The position numbers and the translations under genes are program-made. A DNA stretch of 64,000 bases from G963662905 sp963662905 (GTDB taxonomy: Bacteria > Bacteroidota > Bacteroidia > Bacteroidales > WRLA01). Shown piece after piece: positions 40,101 through 44,180 of this stretch. Location of the stretch: NCBI GenBank assembly GCA_963662905.2, contig CAXXFD010000003.1, forward strand, positions 1,240,001-1,304,000, given 5' to 3'. How positions within the stretch are numbered: the first letter of the stretch is position 1; every line of letters begins with the position of its first letter. Below the pieces are notes generated by a model. The model was not told the origin of the DNA. It worked only from the letters and a program-made list of their open reading frames with translations, and made no database searches.

Positions 40101-41333
40101 ACAGGAAGTGAAGATGTACAAATGCTCGACTGGGAATGGTTCTTCGGCGATGGCAATTCGGTTTATTATACCGAGCAGCAGGATACACTTTACCACACCT
40201 ATGCCGCTCCGGGCACATACATGGTCGAACTGGTCATCCGTGCCGAAGGAAATAATGGTATTGTAAGCGATACTTCACGCCATGAAGTGACCGTTTACAA
40301 CTCGCCCCAGTCTGAGTTTAATTTCGATAAGTTCTGTGTGAAAGCACCGACCGAGTTTACCGATTACTCCTTCGTTGACTTTGGCGAAATCGACCGCTGG
40401 TACTGGAATTTCGGTGATGGATTTACCAGCCGCCTGCAAAATCCGGAACATGTATATTTCCAGGATTCGGTTTATGAGGTGCAACTCGTAACCCAAACCA
40501 CCGACGGCTGTACCGATACCGTAAAACACAACTTAGAAATCCACGCACTGCCGGAAGTTTATCTGGTACCCGATGAAAGCAGAGGCTGTGGTGACTCGCT
40601 CCGCTTTACTTTCCGCGATACCAGCGCGCAGCAACATGAAGTTTATCGCTGGACTTTTGATGATGACGAATTCGTCAATACGGATGAAGACTTCATCAGC
40701 AAACTGTTCTACTATGGCGAACACGAAGTAAAACTCAGGGTAACATCACCATGGGGCTGTATCAACAGGGATTCTGCCAGCATTGAGCTTACAAGAAATC
40801 CCATTGCCGGCTTCCACCTCTATTCCGACAGCATCAGCATCCTGAACCCCAGGGTTCGGATAACGGACGAATCGGAAAGCATGGATGCCCTGATCGAATA
40901 CTGGCACTACAGCATGGGCAACGGATACGATACCCTGGCGCGCACTTTCGACTTCATGTACAGCGATACAGGACATTACCATATCGAACAAATTGTTCAG
41001 GATTATAACGGCTGCCGCGATTCCATCTCGCATAAAGTCTTTATTTATCCCGAGCTCACTTTCCATATTGCAAATGCGTTTACGCCCAACGGAGACGGAG
41101 TTAATGCCACCTTCAAGCCGCAAGGCAGATATTTTGAAGACAAATCATATAACTTCCAGATTTTCAACCGATGGGGACAGTCCATTTTTGAAACATTTGA
41201 TTATAATGAAGCCTGGGACGGAACCTTCAATGGCGATCCGGCCCCGGTTGGACTGTACACATGGGTGATTACGGTTACAGATACCTGGGGTGTAACCAAT
41301 ACGTACAATGGCTATGTAGTTCTCATTAGATAG
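22161..41333 (+). CDS. Giant secreted SprB/PKD-repeat protein with T9SS type B (CHU_C) sorting domain, copy 2
   Basis: 6390 aa from ATG 22161, chosen over a TTG at 22134 because it starts a standard signal peptide (basic MIKISTTKNKHWRLR, hydrophobic core, cut after LFAQ). The N-terminal domain opens DYYWVGGDGQWDD, as in copy 1. SprB-type units occupy ~463-1515 (13 units, one lacking the first Cys). PKD units occupy ~1520-6295 (57 units). The terminal domain, starting FHIANAFTPNGDGVN (~6298), is CHU_C, signalling T9SS export and surface attachment. The 44 C-terminal PKD units match copy 1 one to one, and the extra 13 units lie just after the SprB block. It ends at a strong terminator. The likely role is adhesion, gliding or matrix, inferred from architecture only. 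Confidence 0.92.
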   Translation: MIKISTTKNKHWRLRLLFFTLLTALSTHLFAQNDYYWVGGDGQWDDLTHWASSSGGAGGAYGSVPTSADNVYFDAGSGFVAGDSVRVVVADVSCNDIDWTGAANEPVFYGERKITIYGSLTLAVEMVFKFDLESIRFSSTNPGNTITTNGNALYSPVYFEGTGEWILQDALYVDNNLFFSNGHLNTNNRHVTCDRFKSFGSNACTLTLGASLFEVNKSGGESSHSWEILNSSFLTLDAGTSTILFNGTGPEYTVMSAGDHLDYYNVRFMKTGKIYTESCTYNKIEYGIGTMGSGYFDGDNNSSAETIFYGRGSILGDNNSFTDYAEFYNDSWIRSGDNDFNEIRFHRYHSFDVANVMYLGPNTTQSVTADNFNLLGTIYCDHTIIMSDTAGLGGATPAPAVLYTDDVLSLLYVKISRIHAKNGPDPTGIGLAPDTASQSINNNAINWFFDDEYLKVDTIITGNVNPCNYSHNGQIQVNMSGALGTLEYRLFKNGTPLGNWQSSSLFASLDSGYYTVHFRENRSGTYCYPTETLDSIHIYAPPVIVIDSTQSIDALCHGDCSGKIIVFARGDSTLANDTIPLYYSGDYGLSGGSNFNSNDTISGLCAGDHPIMVRDENGCLMNWNGSVAIPDTVATGQPDTIIMSPRQHTVTCYGLSDGWADFEITGGTTPYTHHWETGSTDARIEDMPAGMYTDTVTDANGCIAIDSVQIFQPDSLIVTFATGTDLGPPVTYWAKAIPSGGKPPYTHWWTDNVTAGGNARTQDSIYNLLANTYIDTVTDDRGCQAWGSVVLQTLDISIDSSNISCHNGNDGWITATALGGNTPYTYEWINLSEGGAVISTNATITNLDTGTYKITITDAAPVQQSRIVTLTQPATALSLTAVVDSIECFSETNGAINITVAGGTPTTLPTPHYDFQWTYQGAPFSTDEDLSNLDTGVYSLLVTDSLGCFIDTSFTVYEPDSIVVHFAYGNNDCSNTGYWLRADVSGGTEPFSYHWTPHAVSGSDTDSIYNIEARDYRLHLEDANGCTLHTDTTFIIEELAISIDSSNITCFGGNDGWIKASLSGGISPFTYEWTPGTPTGYTTDSVYNLSANTYTLTVTDSSNCPHIREVTLTEPTELEITNVATTNITGCQGDANGIITITASGGTPIIQYSIDGGSTWSNGNSFVGLTAGSYNIQVKDANNCTTVYASNPVVLTEPSGISITDVEATDPSCNGFTDGSITITASGGTGDLRYSINDGTSYQFNNPVFTGLGSGSYTVRVRDDEGCETTWASNPVVLSDPAVLANSFSNTNPTCAGCTDGEITSTPTGGTAPYNHSWSNGASTATINGLSAGIYYIDTITDNNGCQILDSTILTEPGQFLIDIDSSNISCNGYNDGWIEATVSGGTTPYTYEWKKEPDPGVISNDALANNLTAGTYSLIVTDAFNYKAYDTVTLSEPNPIAIIFTLSSDSICVEDSSAWILASVTGGTAPYSYNWSSGDVLPANPDSIFNLYANTYTLNITDDSACMASADTVIYNYGVPVADFTSDTVCFGNPSHLTDLSSGTDAGLYSWHWFFGDGTDSLITIPDSPDIEHTYATAGKFEVRLVVHNLNGCISDTIADSVLVNDIPVVNFTNDTACFGNLTTFTDLSAASAPANLVNWSWEFPNGTSADQNPAHIFDSWGLNEVQLTVTDNIGCSDSLTKMVLVDSLPVPNFSYDDNCTGNFVSFTNESIGNGSTIASNYWDFGDLYYSSEVNPIHYYETWDTTFLVSLTVTNNRGCRDSISDSVFVSAPIGVDFTFDTVCFGDSTHFFDTTIISNDQIASINWFFGDGSQDSVHNPAHQYPYPGRFSVTLLILDTAGCSSSVSHTVIVDSLPNVDFDWTRECFGDSTAFTNLSDGADTNLIDWTWHFGDDSTSTLFSPKHLYQAPGEYLVTLSTTNYWGCTDSISHLIIVDSLPEANFAFTLACLGDSTTFSDSSLAHSDPGLTNWFWDFGDGDNSSLQNPKHLFATSGDFPVQLTVTNSLGCMDDTTQTVTVYPLPLANFEADSVCFGDSTHFTSLSNGSGAALTSWYWQFGDDSTSTEEHPVHLYQAAGTYAVTLSVTNANGCQHDTTINVLVRALPQADFDYSQACIGDTTHFTDQSLGVSGNITSWNWSFGDGGTAAIQNPSHYYANEGLYDVQLIVVTEHGCSDTIIQPVQVDTLPTADFSYSASCIDRATHFYDESDPNNGAIVSWQWDIDNIWSSTVQNPTYAFNTHGNHTVQLIVANSHGCSDTVVQTVFTDSLPNAEFTYTSGCLGTVTEFTDLTDPTGSSIDSWTWYFGDGATSIEQNPGHTYAASGSYNVKLAVVKPMGCADSVVHSVFIDSIPDAAFSADTVCFGYPTQFNELSTSHGTLNNSWHYYFGDGTDTLISYPNYIQPTHTYPAPGIYNAMLVVGNANTCLDTAYLDVMVDTLPEPAFSYTQACFGDTTWFTDLSTPNAPSLNNQNWDFGDGNTGTGANPYNLYGAPGTYTVWLSIENSNGCVDSISQEIVVDSLPVANFSAPQVCLGYQTPFSDLSYDGGVNINSWNWDFGDGNTSMLQNPIHTYATADTFLVSLSVINLNGCTDDTTMKIVVDSLPVANFTFDTACYGLPTTFTDLSAPHSANLASWFWHFDDPASGDDSTSTLQNPAHIFSAPGTYNVMLIIANNNSCEDTVYHEVLVNPGAVAEFTNDTTCFGNPTHFTDESYGITTDIVAWSWDFGDGNSSALQNPEYTFANWGIHQVELTVTDENGCLGTIQHNVVVDSLPFPGFTYNNQCVGEVINFTDTSHANGSPIVSWYWDFGDGHYSTQQNPTHIFTTHSPFTVTLTVTSARGCSDSISQIVLMNPPFDIDFSADSVCFGLETHFNDELLTPGTVIVSREWDFGDGNTASGEDPVHTYALAGNYNVMLAATDDWGCTKTVNHIIPVYPNPEPDFDYTTPCEGLATEFTDLTPITGSGIASRLWKFGDGTTSTEQNPSHTYLNDDIYEVWLIIENGNGCIDSVSKDVPVYSVPVADFNTTHNCIGQPTHFIDNSSSPVGNIISWAWDFGDGNTSSDQNPTHYYAAAGDYTVELIVSNVNSCTDTISKTVSIYPPPTADFSAAPLCLNNPTQFTDLSSAPGGNIVSWSWDFGDGYSSNDQNPAHTYGASGDYDVHLIVTDEEGCTNDTTKTITVYHLPAPNFTYINACENDTTYFFDASTPNGGSIASRLWKFGDGTTSTDENPWHIYSLNGTYDVTLIISNSNGCTDSIVKQVEVLPPPMADFNADSVCFGEPTHFYDNSSSTSGNINSWIWTFGDGNGSTEQNPVHTYATHGAYDVQLIVTNVNGCRDTVSKEVVVHQLPVVDFDSDEACLGDSTHFTDLSTSGGNLSSWFWEFGDGNTSSDQNPVHLFASSGSFNTTLTVNDEFGCQSDHSENVIVHPLPVAAFSFNSVTCSNDTIFFTDESTSAAGISSWLWDFGDGSTSPAQNPWHIFPAGGNILVTLTITDGNGCVNSITHELYIAPPPEADFEYSGTCASMTTQFTDLSSTIEGTIIYRHWNFGDPASGIYNTSELQNPTHTYTTEGDYQVELIVRNSAGCEDTLVQTITIDPDPDADFTFNNPCAHDTSYFADASVPATAPINSWFWEFGDGHTSTDQNPWHLYTTSGQYMVSLTVTDDNGCANTEIKMVVIYPLPTALFQVEPSCAGLITHFTDYSNGGGADITNWYWDFGDPTSGANNYSTAQNPTHIFSTAGLYHVTLTVVNAHGCSNATTLPIEVLNAPVADFEADTACKGTPTYFNNLSYDIDDVIVSWYWDFGDGSTSTLQYPYHTYDEAGTYIVSLVVTNSIGCTDNIAKEVVVHHNPEVEFSYTDPSCFGDSIQFFDETYFTGSNMVDNWLWYFGDGDSSTLENPKHYYELPGMYVVTLQVYDTSGCFGSKQEEIYIHEPPAANFSWIVQNCDSAYFTDLSYDSDTTIVHWQWNFGDPASGSNNVSNNTNPVHQYLIGGDYEVNLIVTSAHGCIDSITKTVNVSMPDAGFTVDSATLCKNTATQFYDDSNPNGDFIVSWLWDFGDGTTSTQENPTHNYTNAGNYYVSLIVTNSQGCEDTETHSVQINHGPLVDFEYSYPNCLGDSIHFTDLTNTYGGVPITSWFWDFGDGNTSTEQNPGHIYTSSGTYNVSLRVNDASNCPDYLVKPVYVSPNPIAHFEHNITGCDTVQFTDLTVDPDTSVVAWYWDFNDPASGYENISTERHPIHVFHNPGAYNVMMIATNALGCQDTTFQNVDIYRPEANFSMSSDSSCLNTEVFFTDESETYGDVITSWLWEFGDGQTSTAPNPSHSYNDYGVFDVSLTITTAYGCSDVKVLPVYIYPGPDAEFSVEYPSCLDDSIQFFNESSGAGNMPLIGFYWEFGDGATSTEENPAHEYVMAGEYFVTLEVTDERGCTSQISHLLTVSERPMAGFNYDVHLCDTVFFEDASIDNDTTIVAWFWDFGDPLSIWNNQSTLQNPSHAYHEEGDYTVTLVATNAYGCRDTVQDIITIIRPEADFTVNDDSVCLGTAIAFEDISDPNGGNIIDWFWDFDDGNTANVQNISHVYDEPGTYYVSLTITNSLGCQDNKVKPVHVFYPPVAQFTYDDVTCLGDSIHFENESYTTGVNSIVSYNWNFGDGSTSTEENPVHYFDDPGSYFITLTITDDAGCIDVASEYIEIYPAPFGNFNFQTVDCDTTYFTDATIDNNAAITSWYWDFDDPASGWQNFSTAQNPSHRFLNAGNYDVQLIVTNALGCVDTVLRTVSIHLPTAEFSTDVVCAGLPTTFTDESSGNGSAIVSWFWEFGDGGTSSIQNPSHNYANSGIFLVSLTVSNNAGCISQKTEQVVVNHLPIANFTHDAPNCNGLPIQFTDASSMAGGTAITSWNWDFGDGFTSSEQNPSHLYNAPGSYFVILSVEGANGCGDDTTMTVTIYPTPDANFVYDIVNCDTSYFTDISAPGGADIIFWEWNFDDPASGFFNTSNEQNPWHVYETAGTYNVQLIVTNTNYCKDTIVKPLIFDPPAVPEFSFDTACFGDSTHFTNLSTGPNILLYEWTFGDGFFSYNENPVHKYTAPGTYEVTLRVTNSMSCVDSITHEVIVNPLPDVAFTTSDSVCFGNSVNFFDQTIPNADSISSWLWNFGDGSTATVQNPTHDYAIGGSFVVSLTVTNSNGCVDSAVQAVFVNPLPIANFTFDSACLGYPTQFFDQSTSEYSYIVNWQWDFGDGSDTLGLPNPPHVYENYGDFDVTLIVGDLLGCTDTITKEVHVHQPPTADFTVSSDTICLGDTTFFIDQSIGNEAGIASWNWYFGEPSSGAADSSELQNPIHVYDTAGTYYVLLIVTDSNGCVGDILKPVVVNPTPIANFTYSAACSNEGVEFIDLSAINQDEIVSWNWNFGDGETSTEQNPIHFYDPTNVDTTYSVTLTVQALNGCIDSVTQDVSITAAPVADFSYADACLGYLVDFTDLSSTYSGMIVDWQWDFGDGATSSQQHPYHLYALADTFDVQLIVTNSWGCVDTTVKSVIIHNLPLPEFEADTVCFGDTTHFTDMSFSEGEVSEWLWHFGDPYSGDSDTSTLQNPEHWYTRAGIFNVTLEVADTNGCRTSIMQQVLVNPLPVAEFHFESATCQNQAIDFEDRSYSPGGAIHEWHWDFGDGTVITIYHPGNPDVSHTYTEQGNFTVGLTVVDTNGCSEYTEHYITVYPLPTANFTFSDTACEASLIYFQDSSIAQNTQLKSWFWDLNYPNQYYSPLQNPYFYYPETDMTYTVMLAIEDQHGCVDTIFKQVYVKKGFEIDFLADTVCFGTPTSFTDSVLSPTGDSLINWSWNFGDGATSSEESPQHIFDDPGMHFVSLQANNQDGCPATATKEILVYALPEPAFSAVPAGCEDSTVFEDLSLFQSDSVNSWTWRFGDGTDTTIFWPGSPDVFHFYPPQDSTYLATLIIENSRGCIDSIQQDVVRYPCLFVDFGEEGVLCDGQTATFRDYSFTGSEDVQMLDWEWFFGDGNSVYYTEQQDTLYHTYAAPGTYMVELVIRAEGNNGIVSDTSRHEVTVYNSPQSEFNFDKFCVKAPTEFTDYSFVDFGEIDRWYWNFGDGFTSRLQNPEHVYFQDSVYEVQLVTQTTDGCTDTVKHNLEIHALPEVYLVPDESRGCGDSLRFTFRDTSAQQHEVYRWTFDDDEFVNTDEDFISKLFYYGEHEVKLRVTSPWGCINRDSASIELTRNPIAGFHLYSDSISILNPRVRITDESESMDALIEYWHYSMGNGYDTLARTFDFMYSDTGHYHIEQIVQDYNGCRDSISHKVFIYPELTFHIANAFTPNGDGVNATFKPQGRYFEDKSYNFQIFNRWGQSIFETFDYNEAWDGTFNGDPAPVGLYTWVITVTDTWGVTNTYNGYVVLIR
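23550..26718 (+). repeat. SprB-type repeat array, 13 units (protein 2)
   Basis: Thirteen units with the same pattern as protein 1, for example ISCHNGNDGWITATALGG and PSCNGFTDGSITITASGG. The fourth unit (around 24330) lacks the leading Cys. The final unit before the PKD array (SICVEDSSAWILASVTGG) aligns with the final SprB unit of protein 1. Confidence 0.8.
26721..41045 (+). repeat. PKD-repeat array, 57 units (protein 2)
   Basis: Fifty-seven units of ~83 aa counted by WxWxFGDG and variants. Units 1-13 (26721-29957) have no counterpart in protein 1. Units 14-57 (29958-41045, 11.09 kb) correspond to units 1-44 of protein 1. Long-loop units fall at 14, 25, 27, 30, 33, 36, 39, 42, 46 and 49. All but the last are exactly 13 higher than in protein 1. 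Confidence 0.85.
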
Positions 41334-41350
41334 CAACAGGTTTAAGGTTA

Positions 41351-41378
41351 AAGCCCCGGAGAGTTCCGGGGCTTTTTT
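41351..41378 (+). terminator. Rho-independent terminator after the second giant gene
   Basis: Perfect 10-bp stem AAGCCCCGGA (41351-41360) and TCCGGGGCTT (41365-41374) with loop GAGT, followed by TTTT. Confidence 0.9.
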
Positions 41379-41443
41379 GTTTTCAGGATATTCGCCTCGG
41401 GACTTACAGCTCGAAAACCCACAATAAAATTCAGGGAATCTTA

Positions 41444-41536
41444 CACTTTTACAACAATTTCGCATCTAATCGAAATAGATTGTTTATTTTTGAGCATGGA
41501 TTTTTTAGAAACTGCTGCTGTAGGGGATGCAATGGT
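41444..41536 (+). repeat. 93-bp direct repeat, copy 1 (contains a promoter)
   Basis: Matches 42748-42840 at 91 of 93 positions; the differences are T/A in the -7 box and ATG/ACG. It carries TATTTTTG (41485-41492), a full Bacteroidetes -7 box. Together the two copies bracket the RhuM gene. Confidence 0.9.
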
Positions 41537-41609
41537 CGAAAAAGTTCTTTTTGGAAGAAATTCTCTTGCATTTATACTACCACAAAAAGAATTTCAACAT
41601 CTTCAATAA
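41496..41609 (+). CDS. Possible 37-aa leader peptide or gene remnant
   Basis: ATG 41496 opens a short frame starting MDFLETAAVGDAMVEK and ending at TAA 41607-41609, 28 nt before the RhuM start. The first 13 codons lie inside the 93-bp repeat; in the second copy the start codon is ACG. It could be a leader peptide, the fossil 5' end of a lost gene, or chance. I recognise no family. Confidence 0.25.
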   Translation: MDFLETAAVGDAMVEKVLFGRNSLAFILPQKEFQHLQ

Positions 41610-41637
41610 CAGTACTTTTGTAAAAAAATTAGAATAT

Positions 41638-42681
41638 ATGAAGAACAATATTGAAAAACCAAAGCAACTATCAAATTTTGTCATCTTCCAAACAAAAGAT
41701 GGCAAAATAAATGTTGAAGTATTTTTCGAGAAGGACACTCTTTGGTTAACTCAGAAAACGATGTCGGAGCTTTTCCAGAAAGGGCGAAGTACAATTACCG
41801 AACACCTCAAAAACATATTTGCAGATGCTGAACTTGATGAAAATTCAGTATGTCGGGAATTCCGACATACTGCATCAGACGGTAAAGTGTACAATACAAA
41901 ATATTATAACCTACGAGCAATAACAGCTGTTGGATATAGGGTTAACTCGCATAGAGCCACAGAATTCAGAAAGTGGGCAACTGAAATCTTGCACGAATTC
42001 ATTGTAAAAGGATTTGCGATGGATGATGAGCGATTAAAGCAAATAAAACATTTTGGTCAAGACTATTTCGATGAAATGCTCGAGCGCATTCGAGAAATAC
42101 GCTTGAGTGAAAGACGTTTTTACCAAAAAGTAACCGACATATACGCATTGTCTGCTGATTATGACCAAAATGATGAAATGACTAGAATCTTTTTTTCAGA
42201 AGTGCAGAATAAAATGCATTGGGCTATTCAAGGAAGAACTGCAGCAGAAATTATATATAATGAAGTGGATGCTACTAAAGCTTTTATGGGTTTAAGATCT
42301 TGGAAAAATGCTCCTGAAGGCAAAATCTTAAAATCAGATGTAAGTATTGCTAAAAATTACCTTAACCGGGCGCATCTAAAAGAATTAGAACGAATGGTTT
42401 CTGCATATCTAGACTTAGCTGAAAACAGAGCTAGCCGGGGAGTTGTGATGAACATGAAAGATTGGGTGTCATATTTGGATAGATTTTTAGAATTATCCGA
42501 TTATCCTATACTATTGGATAAAGGCAAAGTATCATCACTTGAAGCCAAACTGAAAGCAGAAACTGAATATGATAAATACCGACTTGTTCAGGACAAAAAT
42601 TACATTTCTGATTTTGATAAACTCATACTTCAGTCCAAAATAAAAGAAGAAAAAAACTATAAATACAGGAAACCCAAATAA
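41638..42681 (+). CDS. RhuM family protein
   Basis: 347 aa from ATG 41638 (MKNNIEKPKQ). An upstream in-frame ATG at 41527 would add 37 unconserved-looking residues that overlap the repeat. The N-terminal part has the family's DNA-binding-like segment (WLTQKTMSELFQKGRSTITEHLKNIF, split by a turn), then VCREFRHTASDGKVYNTKYY and the very typical LRAITAVGYRVNSHRATEFR and RKWATEIL. The C-terminal half is helical and charged. RhuM proteins (COG3943) are widespread in mobile elements and defence-rich regions; the name comes from a Salmonella pathogenicity island gene, and biochemical function is unproven. The gene lies alone between 93-bp direct repeats. It is AT-richer than the giant genes, which fits horizontal acquisition. 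Confidence 0.88.
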   Translation: MKNNIEKPKQLSNFVIFQTKDGKINVEVFFEKDTLWLTQKTMSELFQKGRSTITEHLKNIFADAELDENSVCREFRHTASDGKVYNTKYYNLRAITAVGYRVNSHRATEFRKWATEILHEFIVKGFAMDDERLKQIKHFGQDYFDEMLERIREIRLSERRFYQKVTDIYALSADYDQNDEMTRIFFSEVQNKMHWAIQGRTAAEIIYNEVDATKAFMGLRSWKNAPEGKILKSDVSIAKNYLNRAHLKELERMVSAYLDLAENRASRGVVMNMKDWVSYLDRFLELSDYPILLDKGKVSSLEAKLKAETEYDKYRLVQDKNYISDFDKLILQSKIKEEKNYKYRKPK

Positions 42682-42747
42682 ATACGGGCCAAAAGGAACA
42701 GCACAAATTTCTAGCATTCTACTCCAACAACCAATTTAAAAATCCTG

Positions 42748-42840
42748 CACTTTTACAACAATTTCGCATCTAATCGAAATAGATTGTTTATATTTGAGCA
42801 CGGATTTTTTAGAAACTGCTGCTGTAGGGGATGCAATGGT
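42748..42840 (+). repeat. 93-bp direct repeat, copy 2 (promoter of the following T9SS gene)
   Basis: Second copy, 1304 bp from the first. It carries TATATTTG (42789-42796), a full -7 box, and ends 46 nt before the ATG of the T9SS-sorted protein, so it is probably that gene's promoter and leader. Confidence 0.9.
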
Positions 42841-42886
42841 AATTGGGGTGTCACATATGCAGTAGATAATCAAAATATTGAAAAAA

Positions 42887-43795
42887 ATGAAAAACCTAAC
42901 AACCACCACCCTGGCAATCTTATTGACAATAAGCATTTACGGACAGTCGTACATTCCATTGCCCAACTCCAACGCAAAATGGTGTATTCTGCACAATAAC
43001 GGAACAATCCCTCCACCCGTTCATGGATATACAAACTACTATGAAACTTATTTTTCCGGTGATACCACAATTGCAAACCTGCATTACAAGAAAATTGAAA
43101 AGACAGAATATGATATTTTCTGTTTGAACACCAAAATCCAGGGGCCGGATTATATGGGTGCTATCCGCGATGATTCCATTAAAAAACAAGTGTTTTATAT
43201 TCCAAAAGGCGCGACAGAAGAAAACCTCATCTATGACTTCAACTTAGAAGTTGGGGATACCCTTTTTAGCTATCTCAACTGGAACCAGCCCTTAATTGTT
43301 GCCTTCGTTGATTCCGTTTTAATCAATAACAACCAACATAAAAAGCTGGTGTTCCAATACGGTGAAGCAGAGATAATTGAAGGAATTGGAAGCATAACGG
43401 GCATTGTTGAAGAATTAACAGCTTTTGAGGGCGGAAGCAATTTATGCGCTTTATATATTGACACTAACCTTATTTACCCGGAACATCCCTGCAATTTGTC
43501 AGCAACCGACAGCTGTTTAACATTGAGCATTGATTATAAACTTAATAGCTCCGAAATACGAATTTACCCGAATCCGGCAAAATACAAGTTTCAAATCACT
43601 GTCCCGAAAGAAATCCTATTACAAAAGCCAAATCTCAAAATAAGATCGGCTTTAGGCAAGCTATACAGAAGCCAAATGTTAACGAATGAAACAACAAACA
43701 TTGACGTATGCGATTTAATGTCTGGAATGTACATTATTCAAATAATAAGCGGGAACGTATGTATTTTGAGCAAAAAAATTGTAATCGAAAAATAA
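42887..43795 (+). CDS. Secreted protein with T9SS type A sorting domain
   Basis: 302 aa from ATG 42887 (a TTG nine bases earlier is less likely). Signal peptide MKNLTTTTLAILLTISIYGQ, cut after YGQ. The middle, ~200 aa, is a beta-rich domain of unknown function with NYYETYFSGDTTIANLHYKKI and FYIPKGATEENLIYDF, resembling small lipoprotein-like domains common in Bacteroidota. The last ~75 aa are a T9SS type A sorting domain: RIYPNPAKYKFQI, then IDVCDLMSGMYIIQI and a basic end KKIVIEK. The product would cross the outer membrane through T9SS and be released or attached at the surface. The promoter lies in the upstream 93-bp repeat. The function of the mature domain is unknown. Confidence 0.85.
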   Translation: MKNLTTTTLAILLTISIYGQSYIPLPNSNAKWCILHNNGTIPPPVHGYTNYYETYFSGDTTIANLHYKKIEKTEYDIFCLNTKIQGPDYMGAIRDDSIKKQVFYIPKGATEENLIYDFNLEVGDTLFSYLNWNQPLIVAFVDSVLINNNQHKKLVFQYGEAEIIEGIGSITGIVEELTAFEGGSNLCALYIDTNLIYPEHPCNLSATDSCLTLSIDYKLNSSEIRIYPNPAKYKFQITVPKEILLQKPNLKIRSALGKLYRSQMLTNETTNIDVCDLMSGMYIIQIISGNVCILSKKIVIEK

Positions 43796-43863
43796 GGACA
43801 TCAATTAATCTGGCCAAACTATTGAGGTTTAAATCATCTGTATAGAAATTTAGCTCGGAAAAA

Positions 43864-43900
43864 TTTGGAAAACGGTATAAAAGTACTTATTTTTGTACTT
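43864..43900 (+). promoter_or_regulatory. Promoter with overlapping operator for the yefM-yoeB pair
   Basis: TTTG (43864-43867), exactly 20 nt, then TATTTTTG (43888-43895), both full consensus. The -7 box sits inside the inverted repeat AAGTAC-N8-GTACTT (43881-43900), the expected operator for autoregulation by the antitoxin and toxin complex. Confidence 0.75.
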
Positions 43901-43926
43901 AAGAAAGAACATAAAAAAAGAAAATT

Positions 43927-44178
43927 ATGATTGCGGCTAATTATTCAGAGTTTAGGGCAGAATTAAAAAAATATTTGGATAGTGTTGAAGACAACAATGA
44001 AACACTGATCATTAAGCGTAAAAGCGGCAAAGGAACTGTTTTAATTTCATTGGATGAATATAACTCCCTGATGGAAACAATTCATTTATTGAGCTCAAGG
44101 AAAAATGCTGACCGGCTTTACGAGTCAATTCAACAAATGAAAACGGGCAAAACTGTAAAACCAAAAGAGCAAGTATAA
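43927..44178 (+). CDS. yefM: Type II antitoxin, Phd/YefM family
   Basis: 83 aa, MIAANYSEFRAELKKYLDSVED, then the family signature ETLIIKRKSGKGTVLISLDEYNSLMET (split here by description only) and a charged C-terminal tail that would wrap the toxin. Length and order (antitoxin first) fit YefM. It should bind the palindrome overlapping its own promoter and neutralise the YoeB-like toxin encoded 2 nt downstream. The stop-to-start spacing implies translational coupling. These pairs commonly stabilise accessory regions, and here it sits between a T9SS gene and a repeat tract. Confidence 0.92.
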   Translation: MIAANYSEFRAELKKYLDSVEDNNETLIIKRKSGKGTVLISLDEYNSLMETIHLLSSRKNADRLYESIQQMKTGKTVKPKEQV

Positions 44179-44180
44179 AA

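Noticed and set aside
10537..41045. Giant repeat arrays as an assembly artefact (concatenated repeats)
   Set aside because: Adjacent units are strongly diverged, both frames stay open over 16-19 kb, and the ends have proper signal peptides and sorting domains. Collapse or expansion of near-identical copies is not expected.
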